A stretch of DNA of 64,000 bases from NCBI GenBank assembly GCA_019925095.2, contig CM034405.1, forward strand, positions 15,835,401 through 15,899,400, read 5' to 3'. Shown here piece after piece: positions 35,161-47,200 of this stretch. The position numbers were made by a program, and so were the translations under genes. The notes beneath the pieces are model-generated. The model was not told where the DNA came from, searched no databases, and saw nothing but the letters and a program-made list of their open reading frames with translations. Source of the DNA: Dendrolimus kikuchii. Lineage: Eukaryota; Arthropoda; Insecta; Lepidoptera; Lasiocampidae. The first letter of the stretch is position 1; each line of letters opens with the position of its first letter.

Positions 35161-37331
35161 ATAAATTCGCAGCAAGAGGTATTGCTGGTAACTTTGTTGG
35201 ATACCCGAAGAACGCCAAGGGATATCGTGTGTGGATTCCTGAGCGAAGGCAGTTCATGATTGCGAGAGATGTGAAATTTCATGAAAGTTCAAACACACGA
35301 AAGGACATCTCGAAGCAAGAGCCGAGCCTATTAAATATTACGAAAGACGGCGATCAGGATTTCATAGAAATAGACTTTACAAAATCGAATGTTCCAGTTG
35401 AAGAACGTAGGCATGAAGCAGAAGAGGTTGACAATATGCAAGACATATGGAGTGAATGTCAAGAATATCCTGCAGAGTATGACCGCGACGAGTCTTCATC
35501 TAGACGATTACAAGTGGAACAACAAGCCGAAGAAACGAGGCATGACACACTTGATCAGCAAAGGATGACGACGAGAGCTCCTGGTAGACCTAAAATATTA
35601 CGCACAGGAAGCGTAGGCCGACCGAAGAAGATCTATCAAACAAGGGAAGTTGAGCGATCTGTAACTTCTACCGATGCAAATGAGGTTGAAGATTTTGCTG
35701 GTTCAACTGAGATCACCTTGAAGAATGCTTTGAAAAGTAAAGATAAACCTGATTGGGAAGAAGCCATACTATCTGAAATTAGAAGTTTAGTTCAGAAAGG
35801 TACATGGGAGATAGTAAAAAGACCGAAAAACAGGAACGTTGTAGGCTGCCGTTATGTGTTGACGACAAAGCAAAATGTCGATAAGACTTTAAAGAAGAAA
35901 GCGAGACTTGTAGCACAAGGTTTCAGCCAGCGATATGGGGTCGACTATGAGAAGACTTTTGCACCTGTTGCTAGATTAGACACCGTCAGATTGTTAATGG
36001 CTCTCGCAGTTGAATTGGACTTGGAAATTCACCAATTAGATATAAACACTGCTTATTTAAATGGATCCTTGGATGAAGAGATTTACATGGAGATACCAGA
36101 ACTATTAAGAGAAAGTTTAATTAAGCTTATGAATCGTGAGGGAGAAGATCCAATGGTCAAAAGGCGTGCGCAAATCATGCTGAATAAATTGGATAGTGGT
36201 TGCGATTCATGCTTATTGCGGAAATCATTGTATGGTTTGAAGCAAGCTGGACGTCAATGGAATCTCAAACTCAACAAAAAGTTGATTTCTATGGGATTAA
36301 AGCAAAGTCTGAACGAGCCATGTTTATACTTTAAACAAAGTGCAAATAGCCATTTGTTTGTATTGGTTTACGTAGACGATATTTTGGTGGCAAGTCAAGA
36401 AAGAGGTTTAATTATTAAATTTAAAGATGAGCTGTCAAGGGAGTTCGAATTAAAAGATTATGGTCAGGCAAAATATATTTTAGGAATAGACATACGGAGA
36501 AATAATAATGACAATGTCATTATTTTGTCACAAGAAAATTATATTGACAATTTATTGAAACGTTTTTCAATGGAAAATTGCAATAAATGTGCAACGCCGA
36601 TGGAAATTAATTCCAAACATAAACCAGAAGAAAAATGCGATGACGACGAAAGCGATACAAATTGGCCGTATCGAGAATTGATAGGTTGTTTGAATTACCT
36701 AAGCAATGCAACTAGACCAGATATTGCTAATGCGGTGAGTAAGCTAAGCCAAAAAGTCACGAATCCTGAAAAATCTGATTGGAAATCTGCAAAACGTGTA
36801 TTACGTTACCTGAAAGGGACCATACAACGTAGTCTCGTATACAAGAAGACTAGTAATTGTATACAGGGTTTTTCGGACGCAGATTGGGGGAATTGTTTAC
36901 TAGACAGACGATCTTATTCGGGTTATGCATTCATTTTAGGTGGTGCGTGTATATCCTGGCAGTCTAGGAAACAACGTAGCGTGGCGACATCGACTTGTGA
37001 GGCAGAGTACGTCAGCCTGTCTGAAAGTATGAAGGAGGCAGTCTATCTAAATAGTCTGATGACGGAAGTAGGGCTCATGAGGTATGCTCGAGTGATTGTT
37101 CATGCCGATAACCAAGGGGCTATGTTTTTAGCTCAAGACCCAATGTTTCATGCGCGTAGCAAGCATATTGATATTAGATATCACTACATTAGGGAGGTTT
37201 TAAGGGATACGAACGACATTGTGTTGAAACATGTGCCCACTGAATCCATGTTGGCAGACGTGCTTACTAAGCCGTTGACTAGTGTTAAACACTACAAGTG
37301 TTTAGATGGTTTAGGTATTAAGTTATGTTAG
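35118..37331 (+). CDS. pol: Ty1/copia polyprotein remnant: integrase C-terminal end, reverse transcriptase, RNase H
   Basis: The frame is open from 35118 to the TAG at 37329; no ATG precedes 35256. Residue numbers below count from 35229. The segment before and around 35229 reads ARGIAGNFVGYPKNAKGYRV then WIPERRQF, the C-terminal end of a copia integrase. A linker follows. RT motifs are VARLDTVRLL, LDINTAYLNGSLDEEIY, KSLYGLKQAGRQWN and the catalytic YVDD (381-384). RNase H shows SDADWG (Asp near 550), CEAEY and HADNQGA, and the end is VPTESMLADVLTKPL. RT plus RNase H are free of stops over about 2 kb, implying recent activity of the family. Gag, protease and the integrase core are absent, so this copy is non-autonomous. 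Plus strand, just upstream of the host gene. Confidence 0.95.
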   Translation, partial: TFRGFISRDFLAPNNKFAARGIAGNFVGYPKNAKGYRVWIPERRQFMIARDVKFHESSNTRKDISKQEPSLLNITKDGDQDFIEIDFTKSNVPVEERRHEAEEVDNMQDIWSECQEYPAEYDRDESSSRRLQVEQQAEETRHDTLDQQRMTTRAPGRPKILRTGSVGRPKKIYQTREVERSVTSTDANEVEDFAGSTEITLKNALKSKDKPDWEEAILSEIRSLVQKGTWEIVKRPKNRNVVGCRYVLTTKQNVDKTLKKKARLVAQGFSQRYGVDYEKTFAPVARLDTVRLLMALAVELDLEIHQLDINTAYLNGSLDEEIYMEIPELLRESLIKLMNREGEDPMVKRRAQIMLNKLDSGCDSCLLRKSLYGLKQAGRQWNLKLNKKLISMGLKQSLNEPCLYFKQSANSHLFVLVYVDDILVASQERGLIIKFKDELSREFELKDYGQAKYILGIDIRRNNNDNVIILSQENYIDNLLKRFSMENCNKCATPMEINSKHKPEEKCDDDESDTNWPYRELIGCLNYLSNATRPDIANAVSKLSQKVTNPEKSDWKSAKRVLRYLKGTIQRSLVYKKTSNCIQGFSDADWGNCLLDRRSYSGYAFILGGACISWQSRKQRSVATSTCEAEYVSLSESMKEAVYLNSLMTEVGLMRYARVIVHADNQGAMFLAQDPMFHARSKHIDIRYHYIREVLRDTNDIVLKHVPTESMLADVLTKPLTSVKHYKCLDGLGIKLC

Positions 37332-37382
37332 TTTATCTTCTGTATGTTTTATGTAATTAAATTTAAATTTATAGGGGCGTGA

Positions 37383-37545
37383 TGGATATACAAACTTTTT
37401 GTATATATTAAATTTGAATTTAATATTGGAATGCGTGGCTGTCTTAAGTTGTTTCTGCCACCATTGAAGTTACACTCGAAAATATATCTCGTAACAACGT
37501 AGACCTTTCGTGGATTTATTAATCGCGACTTCTTAGCCCCCAACA
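37383..37545 (+). repeat. Right LTR of copia element (approximate ends)
   Basis: Follows a purine-rich tract (ataggggcgtga, about 37371-37382) that fits a plus-strand primer site. It pairs with 35005-35160; the two LTRs differ at a few positions and by a short indel near the left end, so some time has passed since insertion. Confidence 0.8.
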
Positions 37546-38199
37546 AATTCGGTAATGTGTGACTTCCCATATCGATACAGGTTTATAATTGAATTACCAT
37601 TGATAGCTCACGCAAGTACTAAAATCAGTTTGATAGATGCTAAATATGGCTTTATAGAACGGCTCAACTATAGTAGTGGCATCGAACTTCGTTAGCATTT
37701 CCATAACGACGACCGCAACTCCGTCTTTTTGGCAATATTTGTTTATTCCACAGAAACGACGTCATTTATTGGTTTAAAATGTAACCAAGTGTTGACCTGG
37801 GACATAAGCTAGCTCTGTGTCTAGTTTCATTTAAATCTGTTTAGTAGTTTTCACGTCATGCTCGGACAGACATAAAGTACACCTACATGATAAATAGTAC
37901 TAAACTCTATTTTAGAGTACGGTTGGCAACCGTAACTGTAAAGTATAATGGTGGTGGTAATTATGTATAATAATAGGGAGTCGAGGGACAGCAGTACTAT
38001 CATATGGGATCGAACCTATTTTGGACTCTTAAGATTTGTTTATTTTGAATATTATTTCTTTTGTTTTTTTGTGTGATTTTTCTTTAATGTGCTGCCGGCC
38101 TCGAGTGGCAAGGAATTTAGCCACTCATGTCAACACAACTCAACACACTCATAGGTCTTGTGTGTGTTGATATTTTTATGGTATTTTTGTTTGTTTCAG
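37546..38199. other. Upstream flank / leader intron end; Helitron-like scrap
   Basis: 37640-37890 resembles 38860-39030 (acgacgtcatttattggttt; catttaaatctgtttagtag), a transposon scrap. The last 30 bases form the branch and polypyrimidine region of the leader intron (acceptor at 38199). The sequence tcaacacaactcaacacactc at 38128-38149 is a small direct repeat. Confidence 0.5.
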
Positions 38200-38279
38200 T
38201 GCTCGCGTGTGTGATGCAGCGATGGGTGTGCCGGTGAGGGCGGCGCTGATCTGCGCGTGCGCATTGCTACTGCAACACG
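38200..38279 (+). CDS. Exon 1: end of 5' UTR plus signal peptide (residues 1-19 and first base of 20)
   Basis: A pyrimidine-rich acceptor ends at 38199 (ttgtttcag), so this exon is preceded by at least one non-coding leader exon that I could not locate. Translation starts at ATG 38222. The peptide begins [17 protein letters not shown], a short basic N-region and a hydrophobic core typical of a secretory signal. The donor after 38279 is gtctgt (phase 1); joined to exon 2 it gives ...LQHGCEN, placing the first cysteine of Tg1-1 directly behind the signal peptide. If the intron were retained, the frame would stop within six codons. An out-of-frame ATG at 38214 overlaps the start. Confidence 0.8.
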
Positions 38280-41200
38280 GTCTGTTGGACGCTTTCTAAT
38301 TCTCATATATAACTCATTACGTTCATTATATTATAAAAGACCTCATTAGGTGTACTGTTAAACAATCATAACATTCTAGTTATTTAAATTTAATTCTATT
38401 TACTAATATTTCGTTATAATAATTACATTAGTGGTTTAATTTTAAATCTTAATTGCTAGGTGGTTTTAAATCCAGTAAGTCAATAGAATAATCATCATTT
38501 TCGATTTTTACTTTTTTATATAATACTAACATGCGCCACTGACACTTCTTTCGCGTTATCCCGACACCGTAGCGCTTATTTGTCACCCTACTGCCCCATT
38601 TGAAATAATGTTATAGTTATTGACCGTTTCACGCGGATGTAGCGATAATACGTTGTTTGTGATGCGATATTGTTATTAATTGTTAATGACGTTAAATATT
38701 GACCGATAACGTATGTATATACATAAATGTCACTATTCGTAAACGACATTATTTTTAACGCTATAAATAAGACGCGATCGGCCACAGTCAATAACTTTAA
38801 CATTATACCAGATGGAGCCCGAGTATTAATGAATTGCAAAGGGAATGCCAAAAACACGATTACTGGGACCTTTTGGCTATGTTCGTCTATCGCACAGAAT
38901 CGACGTCATTTATCGGTACAAAAAGTGTTCTAAGAGTTGACCCGGGATAAAAGATAGCTCTGTTTCGACTTTCATTTAAATCCATTCAGTAGTTTTCACG
39001 TGACGCTCTAACAAACAGACAAGATAAAAATTCTAAGGGCTGTATTTTCAATTATCAGCTTAATAAATTATAACCTGAGTGAATTCAAAAGTGAAACCAT
39101 TCAACTATTTTCACGCAACTGACATTTTTAATTTTTCCATGTTATACTTAATTCTTCGAATAACTTTTATCTGATGATTGACAAATCGGCATTTTAGGAA
39201 TCAGCTGGGCTGAGTTAGCCCCCTGAATTTTTCACATGTTTAAACGTCAAAGTACAAAGTCGAACCTTCTACAGATTTATTATATAGGTATTATAGATTT
39301 TACGTAGCGAAATGTTTTAAAGTATGTTTCTTATTCATTCTTGTGTGTATAATATTCTTATTTTCAGGAATATAAATATTTATATAAATAAAAAGCAGAC
39401 TAATATTTTTTCATCAGTGCTGCGTCGAATTAACTTTCGGCACAGCAATATACCGAGTGCCAACCTCATTTATCCAATTGCGGCGTAGAACTTCAAAAAT
39501 TGTTTTACTTTATTAACTTTTTATATAATTTCTTTCTTTCCTTAAGTCCCTATTAATATTATAAATACGAAAGTAGCTGTCCGTCTGTCTATCTGTCTGT
39601 TACGCTTTCACGGAAAAATTACTGGACCGATTTGACTGAAACTCAGTTAACATATACACATATATATATTCGATGCCGAGAATGAACATAAGATACTTTT
39701 TATCACGAAAAATGGGTAGTTTCCAGGGTAAAAATATATTTTTCTCTGTATTCTTTATGCTTTTACGGAAAAACTATTGGACCAATTTGGTTGAAATTCG
39801 GCATATATACAATTTTAATACCGAGGTATCCCTCGAAAAGTATCCCTCGTCCACAAGGGGTACTTTTTATCCTGGATAATAGGAAAGACTTTGGGATAAA
39901 TTTATGTAAAGGTTATCGCAGAAAGTAGGATAGGTTTTGGTTTATTGTGATAAGCCATTTTCGTCATTTCGGCCATTTCAGTCACTTTGGTCATTTTTGT
40001 CATTCATGTAGTTTAGAGACAGATAGACGGGGGAGAAATAAATAAAACTAGAATGGGTTGAGGATGAAAGTTTGTATGGGAGGCCAATCATTTCTCAAGT
40101 TTATAAATATAAAGATATATCTATAAAAAAAATGCGCTGGTAACTTGATCTGTCTGTCTGTTAAGCTTGCACGGAAAAACTACTAGGAGTACTAGATCGG
40201 TCTTGCTGTAATTTTGTTTAAATGTATTTTTAATACTGAAAATGAACATAAATACTTTTCATGCCGAGAGATGGGATAGTTTGCAATATAAATAGCACTA
40301 CCATAAAAATTTAGTACAATGTAACCTGTATTAACGCCTGCTCTTTAAATAAGAGGTACGCATTAGAGTTTGACCTGTGTAAGCTCTGGTACGTTATAAT
40401 TCTTACATGCGTTATAAGCGGAATGTTTTATCAGCCGCAAGAAACATGAATGCGGAAGACCAATGATCTGAAGGGAACTTCCCGCCGCGGTAGTCCTCTG
40501 CACTATGACATGGTGTTCTTTAGAAGGGCGGTATCAAATTTATTAGTAGCAAAATGTTATCGTCAGCCCTGGTATTGGAGACTTTCATAGGCGACGGCAA
40601 CCGCTTTCCATCATGTGGGCTCTCTGTCTGTTTGCCTGCTTCAGGCAATAAAAAAACATTGAAAATATTCAGAAAAAAATACGAAAAATACATAACTTAA
40701 AACCGAGATTTAATAAGTAATTGGGCAGAAAATCCTATTTTATACCAATAAAGAGAGTAATAAGCCTTGACCTACAAGCACAGCTGAGCCAATTTTCCGG
40801 TTTAATTTGTATAACAATCCTCTCACTGAGTATAAATAAATTTGTATAATCCGCGCCAAATTTAATTAGCCTTAAAAGGCTCAGCTGCTAAATAACTGAA
40901 ATTATATGAAAAACTAACAACAGCCATAATTTTTGGCACGGACTTTGCAAATAGTGACCCTATACAATACTTATCCCTTTCACTCGCATTCAAATGTATT
41001 GCCGTCACGCTTCCTCCTGCTTTGTAAGTGTGATAGCAATATATTTTTGTATGAGTAAGAGAGACAGCTAGTGCTGGATTGTTAAAACGATATGCTTTCC
41101 GAAAAACCAAGAAACTGAAGACAAAAAAGAAATCATCCTTCTTTATGACAGACGTGAACTCGTGACCATCTTTCAGAATAAAACACAAGACAATTTGAAA

Positions 41201-44200
41201 CCTAAATTAAAATATCAATATTTTTGATTTTGAATTGTGATTTGTAATATTAAACAGCGAGCGCGGAGTTGAGAGGAAGATGTCCGGCGGAGGGAAGCCC
41301 ATGTCCAGCAAGAGCAACACCTTGCAGTTCAGATGACGTCTGCGGGGAGCAGATCTGCTGCAACACGTCATGTGGACAGACTTGCATTGATCCTTTATAT
41401 ACAGGTACATATTATTTAATTTCTTATAGATTTGAGTGAGCCCTGTCAAGCTTTGCGCTCCTGGTAACCAACGCGCACAACTATCCTCTAGCCATGACAC
41501 TGCTTCTTTATTAAACTTCAGAAAACTCAATTTATATTTAATGCTCCTGCTATAATATACCTGGGATAATATTAGTGATTGTGTCACGCAGATGTTGCCA
41601 AGGGTATATAATGCGTTATTTGATACGACATTATTAATGACGTTACACATTGTCAGATAACTCATGTATATGTCAGCGTCAGATTGTAAATATCTTTAAA
41701 TTATAAACTATCTCGCTAGTCGCTATCTGAATTGTAAACTGTCGAAATATTGTAAACTGAATATACTGCTTACTTTAGAATATAAACTATTTCGGAAGTC
41801 GCTATCTGAATTGTTAACTGTCGAAATTTTGTAAACTGAACATACTCCTTACAACTTAACGCATTATTTTTCAGTAGATTATAATCTATCGACATGAAAT
41901 CGTCGAATTGTAAAATACCATGCGATGAAACACATCTTGCGGGCTGATTGCTCGGTCTTACGATAAGTCGTTCATGTCGATAGAGTTAGAAATAAAATAC
42001 AGGTGTCAGTCAAATAAATTAAAGGCACTTCAAAAATTATGACATCAAGTATATATATTTATTAGTTTGTAGGAAATCAATAATTACCGTTAAGTTGTAA
42101 GCAGTATTTTCAGTTCACAATATTTCGACAGTTTACAATCTCACGAGATAGATTATAATCTAATGATATTTACAATTTTACGGTGACATATATATACGCC
42201 CTAATGTAGCTAATGATTAACGGCATCTTTAGAGTTAATGACCCCGCTACTCATGGATTTAATATTAGTGTTAGTGACTGTGTTCAAATGCCACTTATTT
42301 ATAGCGTTAAAAATAACGTCGTTAATGATTAGCTACATTAATGTATATGTGTATGCATGAGTCATCTATCAATGTTTAAAGTCATTAACAAAGTTGCATT
42401 TCAAATAACGCATTAAACACTTCACTGCATCTGCGTAACACCAGACACATTTATTAATACTGACATTATCCCAGGTGTGCCAGGAGAATATAAGAAGGCG
42501 CATTTGGTTACCGACACTAGCGTGTGGAGCACGGGTATTAAGCACGTAAGTGAATGTGTGTGTGTGTATAAAAAGAAACAACAAACACACTTACTTTCAC
42601 GTTCAGATATCTCAAAGGTATTAGAACAACGCAAACTGCCTAAAGGCCTAGAGCGAAAGTTCTTATCCAAACTTCACATTCCATACCGGGTTGCAAACTT
42701 AAACTTAGAAGGTTGCAAACTATGTCATGCGGTCACGTCGAGGTAAGTAACCGCCAAACAAAGCGAAGAGGGCATTAATAGCAAATATTTGCAACATGTA
42801 TTCACACTATTCTCTTACACGTGTTATGTATCTTGGCGTAATATCAGTAACAAAGCTATTAGGGGCATGTTTGAGTTCGGAAATGTCAAGGACGTGATGT
42901 TGCTGTACTTAAATTATAGCCACCCACTAAATAAAGGTTTCAAGTATTTTAGAATATTGTTACGAGTTGCAGGGACTCGAATTAAAATGCCGTTGGAATT
43001 ATTATAGAATTTATTAGAACTATACAAACACGTATAACACAGGTACAAAAAGAACTGAACACAACCAGTCCAAACGTAAAGCACGATTCAATAATACGCG
43101 CAAAGTCCGTCACTAAATAATTTACCGAATGTACACAAGTCTTGCTCCGCTTATGGTTATCGCTCGACTGCCTCTTCCCTCCAGTGGGGCATTGCTTTAT
43201 ACTGTACAAATAGAATATGTCTGCTCGACCGCGTGGACTGAATTTCCTATAATCACACCTGGCTAATGACTACCATAAAAGATTACATTACACAATGGGC
43301 TGTTTTTCTAATCACAAATTTTAAACACAAAGCTAATAAAAGGTCTACAGGTATGCAGGCGTGAATTTGTCTTTTGTCGGCGCTCAGGTCGTAACAATAT
43401 AATAAGTCATATACCTGTCTAATAAAATAAATGTCTATTCCTATGGCGCTTAAGCTCTATCAGTAATGGAGTTGAGATGATTGAAATGGGTACCGTTGTT
43501 GTATATAGTAAGGTAAGGTTGTAAGTAATGTCTGTCGGGTTGGTTGACCCCAATCATTTTATCGTCTCAGCACCTTATAAATGTCTTCATAGTGTTTGAT
43601 TAAATCGTATCAGTCTCATAAATGAGTTATATGTACCGTTCTAACAATAATAATGACTTTTTTTAAAGAATATCCGGAAAACACCTGGCCTGTAGTAAGA
43701 GGCGACAAAACAACCCACAGCCAGGTGGTAGGGCATTTGCCCGACTGGATGACTACCACCCCTGGTCTAAGGTATGTCGCCATAACAACCTTGAGTTGTG
43801 TTCCGGCATTAGTGATCAGGTTCCAGTCTCCCTTAAGAGAGCAGCAGCGCATTTGTAGCACCTTTGGTGTTGCAAATGTCCATAGGCGATGGTAACCGCT
43901 TTCCATCAAGTGGACCCTCTGCCTGTCTGCTGAATTCCTGCAATAAAAAAATAAAAAAAACAATTGTCGAAAAATCATTTCTGTAAGTGTTGTACTTCTG
44001 CCCTATTTCATAAATTAATGTCCATTCAGAATGTTATAGAACAAGTGTAGATACATCCTCTCTGCCTATGCCTAGGCGTACCATTATATACGTACTAGGT
44101 TATGCCTGCGACTTCGTCCACGCTTGACTTGAAATTCCCGCGGGATTCTCGGGACACAAAATATCACAGCATTTAAAAAAGAATATAAGTTATCCTTTTA

Positions 44201-47200
44201 GTGAAAATCAATTTTTATGCACCCGAACAACTTCAAACCGCTCCCGGGAAAATCCCACGGGATTCCTATGATAAAAAGTAGCACAGGTTTTAAGTCTAAA
44301 AATTTGCTATCGATCAGAGAAAACCGAATCGAACTCGGCTTAGTAGTTTTTACTTGAATCCCGAACAAACAGAAACAGACAAACTGACAAGAAATCTAAA
44401 AAAAATGCATTGTGTTCTGCAATGCTTATATAGATTATTCCAGTTGTGTTTTTTTTTAATAGCTTTAATGTACAGACACGACATGTTTAGAATTTTATAA
44501 TATTATACCTATAGATATGTATTATCACCGTTTTTTTTTCAGGTTGCGAAAACATAAAGCTGTCATCAGAGAGAATATCAAGAGCTTTGGCAGCCGAAAA
44601 CACTCGAGGAGGAAGAGGCCTATTGCCCTCAGTCAGAACACCAAGGTGTAGAATCTCAGATGGAGAGTTTGAAGAGATCCAATGCGATAACGAAATCATC
44701 AGCTCGTGTTGGTGTGTTGATGCTGCTGGCTTCGAGGTGAGATGAGATATTTAAATACTATCGGTCTTATTCATAGAGAGTTCGAATAAGTTTGAACGCT
44801 TCCATAAGAACCATAAAGAAGCGTTCAAACTTACTCTAACTCTCTATGAATAAGACCGTATGAATACACATTCGTATTTCTACATGTAAAGTGCCTACTC
44901 CTGACTCCTGTATTTTTAATACTAGTGGTCGCCCAGTGGTCGAAATTCGACCATAATTAATTTAAATTATAAGTTTGAACATTATTAAGGTTCTGCTGTC
45001 ATAGACTATACTTCTATAATCACAGATTTCGCCAAGGTTATACTGTTAATTTGACATTAACATTAAACAAAAAAGTATGTATGCGTGTGTGTGTCAATTA
45101 CATGGTAGTGTGTGTAATGTTTTTTTTTATTGATTTAATGTATTTTTTATGCATAATATTTAAAAAAATATTAGCATTCTGTACTCCTTCTCTATATAAG
45201 CTATAAGTATGCGAAATTTCATACTCCTCCGTCTGCGCAATTTTCGTAAAAACGGGTACAAAATTTTTGCTTCACGTATTAATGTAATAATTTTTGAATA
45301 TTATTAGTTTTATATTAAGTACCAGCCTATAAATAAATATAAAAAGTATTACTTTATTTATTTATGTGCTGACAGTACACTACTACAAACGCAAAAACGT
45401 CTCAAAGCAAATTTATCTGTACCATTGTTCAGAATAACAACTGTAATTTTATTTTTTGCGACCTTTTTAAGTTAACATCGGATCTGCATATATCAGATCC
45501 TATGCCTATTGCTGAGATAAAAGTATGCTGTAAATATGCCCGGTATTTAAAGTGAGAATAGGTATAATATACCGTAATTACCAAAATTGTGAAGAAGGAA
45601 TACATAAAAACGCAAAGTCATTTTCATATACATACCAACTACTTGAGCCGTATTGACATTTGCATTAGTTAAGAAGCGAGTTAACTTGCGAAACTTGCAA
45701 GTTAAGTCCTTTATCTTTTCGACAGACATATACTTAATCGAAACTTATTACTTAACTGGAAAATTGCTGTCGAAGCGATGATAAGGACACCAGTTTCGCA
45801 AGGTACTGGTACTCACTTCTTAACTAAATCAAAAGTATAATTTTAAATCAGGCTGAAGTATAAACTTAATTTAATTCTATCTTAAAACTTTGTCCCTTCA
45901 GGTTCCAGGCACAAGAGCTCCAGCAGCAGGCTTGGTCAATTGTACCAGAACAGCTCCTTGTGCGGCCCACACCTGCCGCATGCTTTGTCCGCTTGGCTTC
46001 GAATTGGACGCTAAGGGCTGTCCTCTCTGCAAGTGCAGGGACCCTTGCTCCTCCGTCACATGCCCTGGACAGCTCTCTTGCCAGTTGGAGGAAACACCGT
46101 GTTTAAGACCACCATGTCCACCTGTTCCTACTTGTAAGTAATTTAAGTTACTTTCATATTCAAATGTTTTAAGTAAATTCTTATGAAGCCACATACATAC
46201 ATACATACATACATAACTTCACGCCAGTTCCCTTGCGGGGTAGGCACGAACAACAGAGCGCCATTTAGGCTTATTCTTACATGAAGCAACATGTTTGTAT
46301 TTATTCTATTCATTTTTCAACTTTTAATTCTTTTATTGTACATAAAAATGTAATTGAAGAATAAAAAAAATTAAGACCTAAATTCAATTTGAATTGTGTA
46401 TTTTAGGGATCAATAGACAAATGGTAAAAGCAGAGCACCTTCGTCACATCTACGCAATTCTTAGTAGTGTATGGACTACCACACACTTCGACGATTTTCT
46501 ATTTAAACTATTGTAATTTGTTTCAGGCAAAAGAGGGCGCAGTCTCCAGAACATTTGTCCAGTGGGCGAACCTTTATTGATATCAGAAACCAGTAGACCA
46601 TTTTTGTGCGGCACAGATCCAGGAAAACCTAACTGTCCACCGTTATACAGATGCTTAGTAGAATCAGGTACCTAATATAAATTTTACTTGCGGTCCCTCC
46701 CGGCAGACGTTGTCCTACCTTGAAAAAGTAAAAATCTTCTACCCAATTCTAGTGCCACCTACCGGTTCCAATTGGGAATCTAAAGCATCCGGGGACCCAC
46801 TTAAACACATATAAAAAAATTCATTAAAATCGGTGAAGTCCTTCTCATTTTAATTTATATAGATTTCCTTTTTTCAAAAGTATTTGATAACAATAGTAAA
46901 TTAACCTCTTACCTTTTCGCTTCATCAAAACCTGGTTAAAAGTAGGATTAGAAAATAAATTGATATCAATGAAAGTAGAGATGAGAGATAAATGTGTACA
47001 ATGTAATAAGTACATGAAGCAAGGAAATAGAATAAGATATTATAAAACAAGCAATTGAAGCAAATAGACAAGACAAAAGTAGTAAAGGAAGAAATGTCGT
47101 TATTACTGTCACAAACGAAATTACAATTAAATATACTATGTATTTAATTTGTGTGAGAGCTTGTGCACCGCATTTCCAACAAATACTGATAACTTCTCTA

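Larger units (their letters stand above)
38280..44542 (+). other. Intron 1 of the multi-module gene
   Basis: A 6.3 kb intron, the longest one seen. It contains inverted-repeat elements (38604-38808 and 41568-42476), three related blocks sharing an acggaaaaa(c/t)tactgg-like core at about 39600, 39770 and 40170, a REP-like 3' fragment at 40540-40660, REP-A at 43685-43960 and a Helitron relic at 44095-44400. No further exon is supported here. Regulatory elements often lie in first introns, but none can be named from sequence alone. Confidence 0.75.

Noticed and set aside
34970..35257. 95-codon minus-strand frame, and its relative at 37349-37570
   Set aside because: Both are the same LTR sequence read backwards; similarity comes from the LTR duplication, not from a gene.
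42477..42746. 89-codon frame in intron 1
   Set aside because: No domain or signal, and part overlaps a GT-rich run; splice sites do not connect it to the gene.
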